From Halomontanus rarus (GTDB taxonomy: Archaea > Halobacteriota > Halobacteria > Halobacteriales > Natrialbaceae), in contig NZ_CP071598.1 in assembly GCF_017357405.1 (NCBI RefSeq), positions 248,001 to 312,000 of the forward strand: DNA of 64,000 nucleotides, read 5' to 3'. Positions within the stretch are counted from its first letter, which is position 1. Every line of letters starts with the position of its first letter. This document shows positions 1 through 8,387 of this stretch, in pieces. The notes beneath the pieces were generated by a model, which saw only the letters and a program-made list of their open reading frames with translations, did no database searches and was not told the DNA's origin. Position numbers and translations under genes: made by a program.

Positions 1-41
1 TGGAATCCGTATCGTCGGAACGTATCGAAGCGCCCCGGGGC

Positions 42-1286
42 TCAGACGAACTGGACGACCTCCCACAGATAGTTGAGGACGATTCCGACGACGACGAGGT
101 AGCCGACCGCGGCGAACGCGTTCACGGCAGTTCCGTTCGCGTGCTCCCCCATGACGTCCTCGCTGGCCGAAAGCGCGACCACGAGAAACGCCAGCAGCGG
201 AAACGCGACGACGGCCAGCGCCTGTGCGACGCGGAGCAGTTCGATCGGATCCTCCTGGAATATCAGGACCACGAGGAGGCCGAACACCATCGCGATCGTC
301 GACCAGACCTTCACCGGCCGCCCGTCCATCGACGGCTCGCGGTCGAATCCGTCCACGAGCAGCGTCGAGCCGATCAGCGCGTTCACGACGAGCGACGAGA
401 GACTCGCGAAGAAGAAGCCGATCGTGAAGAGGTAGAACGCTCCGGGACCGGCGAGGGGCTCGAGTTGCTGGGCCATCCCCGCCGCGGAGAAGACGGGGTC
501 GGTCTGTCCGTAGATCACGCTCGCGCTGGTGAGCATGATCGCGACCGCGAGCAGGCCGAGCACTCCGATGCCGAGGAACGTATCGATCGCGCCCTGCTCG
601 AGCCGTTCGACTCCCCACTCCTTCTCCTTCATCAGATGCGTCTGGTACACCGCCGCCGCGATCGAAAACGTTGTGGCCGCGATGCCCAGCGAGAGAAGGA
701 GGCCGTCGACGTCCGGAACACCGGGGACGAGTCCCGACGCGGCCGCGCCGGGATCGAAGCCGACGATCGCCAGCGTTCCGATGAAGGCGACGATCATGAC
801 GCCGACCACCAGCCGGACGAGGACCTCTATCTTGTCGTAGAGGTCGGGGAGCCAGACGAACCCGATCGCGAGTAGCGTGAAGATGCCGGCCCACAGTCGG
901 ACGTCACCGCCGAACAACGCGTTCGACGCGAAGCCGATGCCCGCGTTGTTTCCCGCCTGAAACGCCAGGATCGTGAGAAACCCGAACACGCCGCCGAGCC
1001 GTGCGATCGTCGGGCCGTACGTTTCGCGGGTGACGTCGAAGAGTGTGTCTCCCGTCACGAGTCCGATCCGGGCCGCCAGCCACGCGTACAGGATCATGAA
1101 CGTGGTCGCGACGACCGGCACCCACAGTAACGAGTAGCCGTACAGGCTTCCGGCGATCGTATTGAGCGCGATGCTCCCGGGTCCGACCACGACCGCCGCG
1201 AGTAACAGCGCGGGCCCGATCGCTTTCAGTTTCCCCAAGACGTCTCCACCGGTCGTCGCCGTCGTCCGCGTCGTATCCGTTCCCAT
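42..1286 (-). CDS. Nramp-family-like membrane transporter, non-canonical
   Basis: A 414-residue, very hydrophobic protein with about eleven predicted membrane segments, matching the length and spacing of Nramp (SLC11) divalent-metal transporters. The first segment has GPGS where canonical Nramp proteins carry the metal-binding DPGN, and the sixth has YQTH in place of MPH. It therefore belongs to the divergent Nramp-related group, and its substrate cannot be assumed to be Mn2+ or Fe2+. I chose the ATG at 1286 because a TATA-like box (TTTATAAT on the minus strand, about 1311-1320) lies about 30 bases upstream, giving a leaderless transcript; longer starts would lie on or beyond the TATA box. 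The gene is transcribed away from the catabolic island and may not belong to it. Confidence 0.75.
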   Translation of the reverse strand: MGTDTTRTTATTGGDVLGKLKAIGPALLLAAVVVGPGSIALNTIAGSLYGYSLLWVPVVATTFMILYAWLAARIGLVTGDTLFDVTRETYGPTIARLGGVFGFLTILAFQAGNNAGIGFASNALFGGDVRLWAGIFTLLAIGFVWLPDLYDKIEVLVRLVVGVMIVAFIGTLAIVGFDPGAAASGLVPGVPDVDGLLLSLGIAATTFSIAAAVYQTHLMKEKEWGVERLEQGAIDTFLGIGVLGLLAVAIMLTSASVIYGQTDPVFSAAGMAQQLEPLAGPGAFYLFTIGFFFASLSSLVVNALIGSTLLVDGFDREPSMDGRPVKVWSTIAMVFGLLVVLIFQEDPIELLRVAQALAVVAFPLLAFLVVALSASEDVMGEHANGTAVNAFAAVGYLVVVGIVLNYLWEVVQFV

Positions 1287-1306
1287 GCGTCGTCCTCTCA
1301 CACTCA

Positions 1307-1322
1307 CGTTCATTATAAATAT
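1307..1322 (-). promoter_or_regulatory. TATA-type promoter of the Nramp-like gene
   Basis: An A/T-rich box reading TATATTTATAAT on the minus strand, about 30 bases before the chosen ATG, which is the spacing of a haloarchaeal leaderless promoter. It decides against the two upstream in-frame ATGs. Confidence 0.55.
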
Positions 1323-1504
1323 ACATTGATAGCGGAAAATCACCGTGGACGACCGTCGTTTCGACCGATCGGTCTCGTCTCGCAGCCACTACTTCCGCTC
1401 GTTCGAGCGACGGTGATCTCGGGACACCACTCGAGTCTCGTTTTCGGCCCCTAGAATCGTCGTTTCGTTCGAACGTCGAGCGAACGAGTCGCGAACGAGA
1501 GCGG

Positions 1505-2572
1505 TCACGTCCCGTCGAACGCGACGTCGACCCACTCCCCCGTCTCGGCCGATTCGTAGGCGGCGTCGAGAATACGAAGTACCTCGAGGGCGTCCTCGAG
1601 CGTGACTGGCGGCTCGCTCGCGCCGTCGCAGGCGTCGAAGAACGCCTCGACGAACTCCTTGCCCCAGGATCCGCCGTACCCGGGTGCCGGCTCGTACTCG
1701 TGGGTCATCGTCCGGTGGGGCGTACAGGCCCAGTCACCGCTCACGTCGTCGAGTTCGAGCGTCGTCTCGCCGTCGAAGCCGAACTTCCGGCCCATCGGGT
1801 CCCAGCTGCTCCGCCCGTCGCTTCCGTAGAGGTCGAGTTGCGTGTCGTAGACGCCCTCGCCGAGGTGATAGCCACAGTGGAGCGTCCCGAGCGCGCCGTC
1901 GGCGGTCTCGAGCTGGAGCGTCGCGACGTCCTCGACGTCGACGCCGTCGGTGCCCGCGACCGTGCTCGCGTTGACGCTCACGATCGGGTCCTCGAGGAGT
2001 CGGGTGAGCAACTGGAGCCAGTGGATCCCCAGCCACTGGAGGATGCCGCCCCGACTCGCGTCCTCGTCGAAGATGAAGTGATCGGTGTCCCGAAACGCCA
2101 ACTGCGAGGCGACGTATCGCGCCTCGAACGCCTCGAGATCGCCGAAGAATCCGTCGTCGACCAGTTCCTGCAACTCCCTCGATATCGGGTGAGACTGCCA
2201 CGGATAGGAGACGCACACCGTCTCGTCGGCGGCCGCGACGCGCTCGAGTAGAGGCTCGAGTTCGTCGGCGGTCCTGGCGGCCGGTTTCTCGGTGAAGACG
2301 TCGACGCCGGCGTCGAGGGCCTGCTCGATCGCCGCCGGCGTGTCCCGGTTCGGGAGCGTCAGGAAGACGGCATCCGGAGATTCGGACGAGAGCAACCGCT
2401 CGAGGTCGTCGTACACCGGAACGTCTCCGAGAGGGTCGACCGTCGAAACGTCGAAGTCCGCGTTCGGTTCGCACGCGCTCGTCACCGTCGCCGGCAGCGT
2501 CTCGAGCGTCCGCAAGTACGGTTCGGCGTGGTGGTGGTCGAGTCCGACGTAGCCGACGGATCGTCCCGTCAC
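1505..2572 (-). CDS. Gfo/Idh/MocA family oxidoreductase
   Basis: A 355-residue protein of the Gfo/Idh/MocA family of NAD(P)-dependent sugar oxidoreductases, cytosolic. The N-terminal Rossmann fold starts with GYVGLDHHH, a departure from the usual GxGxxG, and the hallmark EKP motif (TEKPAAR) is near residue 94. The C-terminal half is the substrate-binding alpha/beta domain. The start is GTG at 2572. Members reduce or oxidise sugars, inositols and sugar lactones; the substrate here is unknown, though the setting suggests a uronate derivative. The 1-kb region upstream carries both palindromic motifs described below, so the gene may belong to the same regulon. Confidence 0.85.
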   Translation of the reverse strand: MTGRSVGYVGLDHHHAEPYLRTLETLPATVTSACEPNADFDVSTVDPLGDVPVYDDLERLLSSESPDAVFLTLPNRDTPAAIEQALDAGVDVFTEKPAARTADELEPLLERVAAADETVCVSYPWQSHPISRELQELVDDGFFGDLEAFEARYVASQLAFRDTDHFIFDEDASRGGILQWLGIHWLQLLTRLLEDPIVSVNASTVAGTDGVDVEDVATLQLETADGALGTLHCGYHLGEGVYDTQLDLYGSDGRSSWDPMGRKFGFDGETTLELDDVSGDWACTPHRTMTHEYEPAPGYGGSWGKEFVEAFFDACDGASEPPVTLEDALEVLRILDAAYESAETGEWVDVAFDGT

Positions 2573-2882
2573 GGTCTCTCTCCCCGAACGGTCGTGACCT
2601 CGGTTCGCTCGACGGCCGCGGATCGGCCGTCGGAAGAGACTGTACTGCAGTGTGTATCGTGTCCGCCGGCTCGATTCGGAAAGACAGTGCTAGTCACGAT
2701 AGACCCGCCCCAACCAGTTTCGATTCACGTGGCTGCATGATCTGCATCCGTTTCGAGGGCGGCATCCGTAATGTACGTTTTGGGTGACTGCTCTGCGAGG
2801 AGCGTCTCGGTTCTCGTGAAGTGACACGACCGCCCGTTGGGTCGTTTGTATCGTCATCCACCGCGCAATCGATATTGAACTA

Positions 2883-2903
2883 TCGTTTGAAGCAGTCAAA
2901 CGA
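2883..2903. promoter_or_regulatory. Motif-2 palindrome, perfect copy
   Basis: TCGTTTGA-N5-TCAAACGA, a perfect 8-bp inverted repeat with a 5-bp spacer, the size of a dimeric winged-helix regulator site. It lies 311 bases upstream of the minus-strand oxidoreductase at 1505-2572. Confidence 0.6.
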
Positions 2904-2976
2904 AATTACGTCCGTATCGTCTGGTCTCTGCTCGAGTCGACCGTCGAACCGCCTCTCTAGATCGGCCTCTCGGAGT

Positions 2977-2997
2977 GCGTTTGACCGTCCCAAATAG
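2977..2997. promoter_or_regulatory. Motif-2 palindrome, degenerate copy
   Basis: GCGTTTGA-N5-CCAAATAG, with the same spacing as the perfect site 94 bases away. The matching degenerate site recurs at the same distance in repeat copy 2 (20491-20511). Confidence 0.4.
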
Positions 2998-3079
2998 ATG
3001 TCGTCGATCCGAAGAACGGACCTACACTACCGTGTTACGCGACGTTGGTTGCGAATTGTTCACACGGCCTCGGAAGATC

Positions 3080-3099
3080 TTACAATCATATGGATGTAA
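3080..3099. promoter_or_regulatory. Motif-1 palindrome, copy 1
   Basis: TTACA-at-CATATG-ga-TGTAA, a 20-bp inverted repeat centred on CATATG. It is one of four such sites in the window, all intergenic and all accompanied by motif 2. It probably binds a dimeric regulator; this is inferred from symmetry and recurrence. Confidence 0.6.
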
Positions 3100-3362
3100 T
3101 AACAAGGGCGTGTTAGCTGCGCCCCGTTTAGTACTATAAAACCTCGAGCGTCGGCGTTCTCCGTTCGTTGCCGTCCTTCGCGGCGACGGTGGCCGCTCGC
3201 GGCGCGGTCGTCCGATAGCGAGTCGGTCGATTCGCGTTCGGAAACGAACGGCCCGAAGAGGCTCGGTTCGGTGACCGATCAGGCGGTGATCTCGTGAACG
3301 CTCGGTAGAGATCCATCGATTTCAGCGTAGTACACCGCGAGGGTCCCGTACTTGCAATCCTC

Positions 3363-3428
3363 TCAGCCCGAGAGCGCACGGATCTCGTCCGTCGAGAGGG
3401 TGCGATCGTACAATCGAACACCCCGGTC
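3363..3428 (-). pseudogene. C-terminal remnant of a BNR_4/LamG gene
   Basis: The minus strand reads RLYDRTLSTDEIRALSG followed by a stop, nearly identical to the end of the intact protein at 20867-22693 (RLYDRALSTDEIRELSN). Upstream of about 3428 the similarity stops. This is the surviving tail of a former second copy of that lyase-like gene, preserved together with its downstream regulatory region. Confidence 0.75.
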
Positions 3429-3605
3429 ACGCGATCGGTACACGATACGGCGGCTAAACGAGGGTCCTCGAACGGCGAATTACCCATCCGGTATCGCTCG
3501 CGTCCGACCCGGACGTAGCCGGAACGTCGATCGCTCGAGGCGACTCTTCGGTGGTGATCAAAAACTATTCGTTGGTGCTCGCGTGACAGTCACACTGGAC
3601 AGCGC

Positions 3606-5585
3606 ATGACAGAGAATGACAACGCACCGATCGAGGCACGGCTCTCAGAACAGACGTACTTCCGGCCGCCCGCGAAATTCGTCGGGCAGGCGAACGTCTC
3701 CGATCCGGCGGTCTACGACCGGTTCGACGAGTTTCCGGACGGGTTCGAGGAGTACGCCGAGTTGCTCGAGTGGGACGACCGCTGGGACGAGACGTTCGAC
3801 GGGTCGAACCCGCCGTTTTTCGAGTGGTTCACCGGCGGGACGCTCAACGCGTCGGCCAACTGTATCGACCGTCACCTCGACGAGCGGAAGAACCAGACGG
3901 CGTTGTTGTGGGAGGGTGAGAACGGCGAGGTCGACCGCATCGCCTATCAGGACCTCTACCGCCGGGTGAACGAGTTCGCCGCGGCGCTTCGAGCGGTCGG
4001 CGTCGAGGAAGACGACGTCGTGACCGTCCACCTGCCGATGGTGCCCGCCCTGCCGATCACGATGCTCGCGTGTGCGCGCCTCGGCGCACCGCACTCGGTC
4101 GTCTTCGGCGGGTTCTCTGCGAGCGCGCTCGCCGAACGAGTCGACGACGCCGATTCGGACTTCGTGGTCACGATCGACGGCTACTACCGCCGCGGAGAGT
4201 TGCTAAATCACGTCCAGAAGACCGACGACGCGCTCGAGGAGATCGACGGCGACCCGGAGGTGCTCGCCTGGACGCGCCACGACGAACCCGAACATCCAGT
4301 CAGCGACGAGTACACGCTCGTCTCCGACCTCCTCGAGGAACACCGACGCGAACGGGTCGAGCCCGTCTCTCGAGACGCCGAAGACCCGCTGTTCCTGATG
4401 TACACCTCCGGAACCACGGGCAAACCGAAGGGGTGTCAACACCGCACGGGCGGCTACCTGGCGTACGCCGCGGGGACCTCGAAGTACGTGCTCGATATCG
4501 AACCGAAGGACACCTACTGGTGCGCGGCCGACATCGGGTGGATCACCGGCCACTCCTACATCGTCTACGGCCCGCTCGCGCTGGGAACGACGAGCGTGAT
4601 GCGCGAGGGTGCACCCGACCACCCGCACAAGGGGATCACCTGGGAGATCGCCGAACGCTACGACGTGGATATCTTCCACACCTCGCCGACGGCGGTCCGA
4701 ATGTACATGAAGTGGGGCGAGGAACACGTCGACGAGTACGACTTCGACTTCCGTCACATGACGACCGTCGGCGAGCCCATCCAGCCCGAAGCGTGGCTGT
4801 GGTACTACGAACACATCGGCGGCGGGGACGCGGTCATCGTCGACACCTGGTGGCAAACCGAGACCGGCGGCCACCTGATCACGAACCTGCCCGCGCTCGC
4901 GGACATGAAACCCGGCAGCGCCGGCAAGCCGTGTCCGGGGATCGAACCCGCACTCGTCGACGATACCGGGGAGGTTCTCGAGCCCGCGAGCGGCGAGGCG
5001 GGGAATCTCGTCATCCAGCGCCCCTGGCCCGGGATGCTCCAGACGGTCTACGGCGACCCCGAGCGATTCGTCGAGACCTACTGGCGAGACTTCTCGGACA
5101 CCGACTCCGAGGACTGGCGCGACTGGAACTACAAAGCCGGCGACGGCGCCGTCCAGGACGAAGACGGCTACTTCAGGGTTCTCGGACGCCTCGACGACGT
5201 GATGAACGTCGCGGGTCACCGTCTGGGAACGATGGAACTCGAGTCGGCCGTCTCGGAGGTCGAAGCGGCCGCCGAAGCCGCCGTCGTCCCCCGGGAGGAC
5301 GCCCAGAAGGGAGAAGTCCCCGACGTCTACGTGACGCTCCGTGAGGGCGTCGAAGCGACCGACGAGGTTCGAGACCGTATCGTCGGCGCGATTGAAGACG
5401 AGATCGGAGCGTTCGCCCGGCCAGCGAACATCGTCTTCGTCGAGGACCTCCCGAAGACGCGCTCGGGGAAGATCATGCGCCGGTTGCTCGAGAACATCAG
5501 CAACGATCGAGATCTCGGCGACACCACGACGCTGCGCGATCCTTCCGTCCCCGAGCAGATCCGAGAGCAGATCCACGGCGACTGA
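3606..5585 (+). CDS. acs: AMP-forming acetyl-CoA synthetase
   Basis: A 659-residue acyl-adenylate-forming enzyme converting acetate, ATP and CoA to acetyl-CoA, AMP and pyrophosphate in the cytosol; full length for the family. Visible motifs in order are the P-loop-like YTSGTTGKPKG (about residues 266-276), the ADIGWITGHSYIVYGPL block, WWQTETGG (about 415), GKPCPGIEP, and the C-terminal hinge region followed by KTRSGKIMRR, whose lysine (about 621) is the adenylation and acetylation-regulated residue. It could use propionate or another short acid, but the motifs fit acetate best. It sits just beyond the break of a duplicated block. In this context it could salvage acetate released from acetylated polysaccharide. 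Confidence 0.88.
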   Translation: MTENDNAPIEARLSEQTYFRPPAKFVGQANVSDPAVYDRFDEFPDGFEEYAELLEWDDRWDETFDGSNPPFFEWFTGGTLNASANCIDRHLDERKNQTALLWEGENGEVDRIAYQDLYRRVNEFAAALRAVGVEEDDVVTVHLPMVPALPITMLACARLGAPHSVVFGGFSASALAERVDDADSDFVVTIDGYYRRGELLNHVQKTDDALEEIDGDPEVLAWTRHDEPEHPVSDEYTLVSDLLEEHRRERVEPVSRDAEDPLFLMYTSGTTGKPKGCQHRTGGYLAYAAGTSKYVLDIEPKDTYWCAADIGWITGHSYIVYGPLALGTTSVMREGAPDHPHKGITWEIAERYDVDIFHTSPTAVRMYMKWGEEHVDEYDFDFRHMTTVGEPIQPEAWLWYYEHIGGGDAVIVDTWWQTETGGHLITNLPALADMKPGSAGKPCPGIEPALVDDTGEVLEPASGEAGNLVIQRPWPGMLQTVYGDPERFVETYWRDFSDTDSEDWRDWNYKAGDGAVQDEDGYFRVLGRLDDVMNVAGHRLGTMELESAVSEVEAAAEAAVVPREDAQKGEVPDVYVTLREGVEATDEVRDRIVGAIEDEIGAFARPANIVFVEDLPKTRSGKIMRRLLENISNDRDLGDTTTLRDPSVPEQIREQIHGD

Positions 5586-5586
5586 C

Positions 5587-5604
5587 GCCGACGCGTCGGC
5601 TTTC
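5587..5604 (+). terminator. Possible terminator after acs
   Basis: A perfect 14-bp palindrome GCCGACGCGTCGGC directly after the acs stop codon, followed by TTTC. It resembles an archaeal stem with a short T-tract, but the loop is minimal. Confidence 0.35.
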
Positions 5605-5697
5605 GGACTCTCCCTGTCTCGATCTTGGGCACAGAGAAGGAATCCTCGAGTCCGTTACTGGCGCGTAATAGAACGGAACAGCGAACGACCCGACGAA

Positions 5698-6717
5698 TCA
5701 GGGCCGAAGCACGGCTTTGACCACGCCGTCGCGGCGCTCGCGGACGCACTCGATCGCCTCCTCGTAGTCTGCGAGATCGAACTCGTGGGTGACGATCCCG
5801 TCGATCGTGAGGTCGCCGCGCTCGAACAGTTCGACCACGTCGTCGACCGCGTGGGCCGCGGTGACGCCGCCGACGACCGACAGCTCCTTGGCGACGACGT
5901 CGTTCGGATCGATTTCTCTGGGCCCGTCGAAGACGCCCGTCAGTGCGATCTGTCCCCCCTTCGCGGCGATCTTCAGGCACGTGTTCACCACGTCGCCGGC
6001 TCCCGCGGCCTCGACGCACACGTCGACGCCGTCGCCCTCTGTGTAGTCGTCGATCGCCGCCACCGGGTCCTCCTCGCGAACGTTGACCGTCTTCGTCGCG
6101 CCGAGGTCGCGACCCGCCTCGAGTCGCGCCTCCCGCGTCCCGGTGAGGATCACGTCCCCGACGCCCCGGGCGCGGAGCATCTGCACGCCGAACAGCCCAA
6201 GCGCACCCGGTCCGAGGACCGCGGCCGTATCGGAGACCGACGTCTCGAGGCGTTTCATCGCGTGGAGCGTACACGCCGCGGAGTCGATCTGACAGGCCTC
6301 GAGGTCGGAGAGTTCGTCGGGGACCGGATACAACGTGTACGCGGGAAACGCCGCGTACTCCCGGTAGCCGCCGGCGACCGTGAACCCGATCTCGCTGAGG
6401 TCTTCACACTGGTAGTAGCGTCCCTCCCGACACGGTGTGCAGGTTCCGCAGTAGCAAAAGCCGTGGAGTGCGACGCAGTCGCCGACCGAGAGCGAGTCGA
6501 CGCCCTCGCCGAGTTCGACGACTTCCGCACAGACCTCGTGGCCGGGGACGAGCGGGTAGCGCTTCCAGGGCGGTCCCTCTCCGTCGATCAGTCCGATATC
6601 GCTCCCGCAGATACCGACCGCTCGGATCTTCACGAGAACCTCACCCGATTCGGGATCGGGTCGGTCGTGCGTCTCTTCCCAGATCTCGCCGTCGCCGTCC
6701 GTAACTAGTGCTCGCAC
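5698..6717 (-). CDS. Zinc-dependent alcohol/polyol dehydrogenase (MDR family)
   Basis: A 339-residue medium-chain dehydrogenase that oxidises or reduces a secondary alcohol or polyol with NAD(P). The catalytic zinc site is shown by GICGSDI (Cys near 37) and PGHEV; the structural zinc loop is the CxxCxxC...C cluster within GFCYCGTCTPCREG (near residues 84-100); the Rossmann segment is LGPGALGLFG. It resembles sorbitol and threonine dehydrogenases, and the substrate is unproven. The start is GTG at 6717; the decayed copy at 15644 begins at the homologous position with ATG, which supports this choice. The gene diverges from the ceramidase-like gene across a 180-bp region with nested inverted repeats. 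Confidence 0.82.
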   Translation of the reverse strand: MRALVTDGDGEIWEETHDRPDPESGEVLVKIRAVGICGSDIGLIDGEGPPWKRYPLVPGHEVCAEVVELGEGVDSLSVGDCVALHGFCYCGTCTPCREGRYYQCEDLSEIGFTVAGGYREYAAFPAYTLYPVPDELSDLEACQIDSAACTLHAMKRLETSVSDTAAVLGPGALGLFGVQMLRARGVGDVILTGTREARLEAGRDLGATKTVNVREEDPVAAIDDYTEGDGVDVCVEAAGAGDVVNTCLKIAAKGGQIALTGVFDGPREIDPNDVVAKELSVVGGVTAAHAVDDVVELFERGDLTIDGIVTHEFDLADYEEAIECVRERRDGVVKAVLRP

Positions 6718-6719
6718 TC

Positions 6720-6754
6720 GTGACCACTCCAGTTGTTCGACCGAAACTGGTCAC
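6720..6754. promoter_or_regulatory. Nested inverted repeats in divergent promoter region
   Basis: The outer arms are GTGACCA (6720-6726) and TGGTCAC (6748-6754); the inner arms are CCAGTT (6729-6734) and AACTGG (6745-6750). They lie just upstream of the GTG start of the alcohol dehydrogenase and could be an operator for it. This is not the motif seen elsewhere in the window. Confidence 0.35.
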
Positions 6755-6897
6755 TTCTATCACATCAAAGCATCGATCGACCGGTCGACCACCGTCGGAG
6801 ACGGCATCGCAGACGGTCTCCACTCGGCTCCGCTCGGTGGAGAGTCCGGACGCCGTACACTTATCCCGTCGGAAATCTAATCGAACCACGAGACTCA

Positions 6898-8274
6898 ATG
6901 TCACACGAAGAGGGAGACGCAACTGAGGACGGCTACGGATGGCGAGTCGGAACCGCCACCCGAACGATCACGCCCGACGAACCGATGTGGATGGCCGGGT
7001 TCGCCCAGCGCGACGAGCCCGCGGACGGCGCCGTACACGACCTCGAGGCGAAGGCGATGGCGCTCGAAGACGAGACGGGACGGCTCGCCGCGATCGTCTC
7101 CGCCGACGTGCTGTTCGTCCAGCGGGAGCTCCGCGAGGCGGTCGCGCGGCGGTGTGAATCTCGGTACGGGGTGGCCCCCGACGCGCTCGTGCTCACCGCG
7201 ACCCACACCCACTGCGGTCCCGAATTTCGCGACTTCAAACTGCGGATGTACGCCGACGAGGACGGCCCGTACCGCGACCGGGGGGCCGACTACCGCGACC
7301 GTCTCGAGGACGAGCTCGTCTCCGTCGTCGGCGAGGCGCTCGACGCTCGGGCGGCGGCGACGATCAGCTACAGTCACGCCCGCTGCGGGTTCGCGATGAA
7401 CCGCCGACTGCCAGTCGAGGACGGAATCGCTCACGTCCAGAATCCCGACGGGCCGGTCGATCACGAGGTTCCGGTGCTGGTCGTCGAGGAGGCCGCCGAC
7501 GGCGGCGACGACGACGGGCGGGGGCGGAGGACCGACCCGTCACCCCGGGCCATCGTATTCGGTTACGCGTGCCATCCGACGACGCTGTTCTTCACGAAGT
7601 ACTGCGGGGACTGGGCGGGGTTCGCTCGCCGATACGTCGAAGAGGAGTACCCGGACGCGACTGCGCTCTTCCTCGTCGGTTGTGCCGGCGAGCAGAACCC
7701 GTACCCGCGCAGGGAGCTCGAGCTGGCGAAGCGACACGGTCGAACGATGGCGACGGCGGTTCGCGCCGCGGTCGAATCGCGCAGGCGTCCGGTTCGAGGG
7801 CCGCTTCGGACGCACTTCGTCGATCAGGAAATCGCCTTCGAGGAGCCCCCGGACAGGGCGGAACTCGAGTCGATGCGGGAGGCGGACGAACGGTACTTGC
7901 GGGTCCGCGCGGAAACGCTCCTAGCGGAACTCGAGGAAACCGGAACCATCCGGACCGAGCATCCGTACCCGGTGCAGGCGTTCGGGTTCGGCGACGACCT
8001 CACGCTCGTCGGCCTCGGCGGCGAGGTGCTCGTCGAGTACGGACTGCAGTTGAAAGAGCGTCTCGAGGGACCCGTCTGGGTGGCCGCGTACGCGAACGAC
8101 GAGTTCACCTACGTGCCGACGGCCCAGGCGAGATACGAGGGCGGGTACGAAGGCGAGGACGCGATCCAGCGAACGGCCTTCTCGGGACCGATCGAGGCGG
8201 ACGTCGAAGACCGGATCCTCCGGCGAGCGCAGGCCGTCGCCGAGCGGGTGCGTGGCGGGCGAACGGTGCGGTAA
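6898..8274 (+). CDS. Neutral/alkaline ceramidase-like hydrolase, copy 1
   Basis: A 458-residue protein resembling the N-terminal catalytic domain of neutral/alkaline non-lysosomal ceramidases (zinc amidase fold). Motifs are an N-terminal VGTATRTITPDEPMWMAGF, the zinc-type THTHCGP (near residue 102), FGYACHPTTL and CAGEQNPYP. No signal peptide is seen, so it is probably cytosolic. Bacterial homologues of this domain are often found in sugar-catabolic clusters beside Gfo/Idh/MocA genes without a known substrate, and true ceramide hydrolysis is unlikely in an archaeon with ether lipids. A paralogue lies at 45476-46795. It runs in the same direction as the oxidoreductase pair that follows after 113 bases. 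Confidence 0.72.
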   Translation: MSHEEGDATEDGYGWRVGTATRTITPDEPMWMAGFAQRDEPADGAVHDLEAKAMALEDETGRLAAIVSADVLFVQRELREAVARRCESRYGVAPDALVLTATHTHCGPEFRDFKLRMYADEDGPYRDRGADYRDRLEDELVSVVGEALDARAAATISYSHARCGFAMNRRLPVEDGIAHVQNPDGPVDHEVPVLVVEEAADGGDDDGRGRRTDPSPRAIVFGYACHPTTLFFTKYCGDWAGFARRYVEEEYPDATALFLVGCAGEQNPYPRRELELAKRHGRTMATAVRAAVESRRRPVRGPLRTHFVDQEIAFEEPPDRAELESMREADERYLRVRAETLLAELEETGTIRTEHPYPVQAFGFGDDLTLVGLGGEVLVEYGLQLKERLEGPVWVAAYANDEFTYVPTAQARYEGGYEGEDAIQRTAFSGPIEADVEDRILRRAQAVAERVRGGRTVR

Positions 8275-8387
8275 GACGAATCGCACGGGGACGGAGAATC
8301 GAAGGGGAAGACGCGTAACAACCGCGCGAAACACCCCTCGAAATCGCAGGAAAACCTTATTACCGCAGCGGGGAGTGGTTTCGACCG

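Larger units (their letters stand above)
2840..3428. repeat. Imperfect 0.59-kb repeat, copy 1
   Basis: Aligned by eye with 20353-20935 in the same orientation. Shared landmarks, in the same order, are GCAATCGATA, the motif-2 palindrome, GTTTGACCGTCCCAAATAG, ACACTACCGTGTTACGCGA, the motif-1 palindrome, CCGTCCTTCGCGGCGACG, GGTTCGGTGACCGATCAGGC, CGGTAGAGATCCATCGATTT and the coding tail of a LamG domain. In copy 2 this stretch lies between two minus-strand genes. Here the body of the upstream gene is gone and acs lies beyond the breakpoint. Confidence 0.85.
2573..3605. other. 1-kb intergenic region with operators and a gene remnant
   Basis: No intact gene is visible. The region holds two motif-2 palindromes (2883-2903, 2977-2997), one motif-1 palindrome (3080-3099), a dead C-terminal fragment of a LamG-domain gene (about 3363-3428, minus strand) and the upstream region of acs. 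From 2840 to 3428 it is an imperfect repeat of 20353-20935. Confidence 0.7.

Noticed and set aside
3131..3142. TATA-like ACTATAAAACC in repeat copy 1
   Set aside because: No plausible start codon or gene follows at a useful distance, and the copy-2 counterpart has lost the TATA sequence (ACTATGAAACC).
3134..3487. Open frame shared in part with 20515-20967 (both contain RCTTLKSMDLYRAFT)
   Set aside because: The protein similarity follows from the DNA repeat. The true coding tail in this stretch is in another frame (the LamG remnant), and the rest is intergenic in the intact copy.
4203..5576. 457-codon open frame opposite acs
   Set aside because: A shadow of acs; acs carries every expected catalytic motif.
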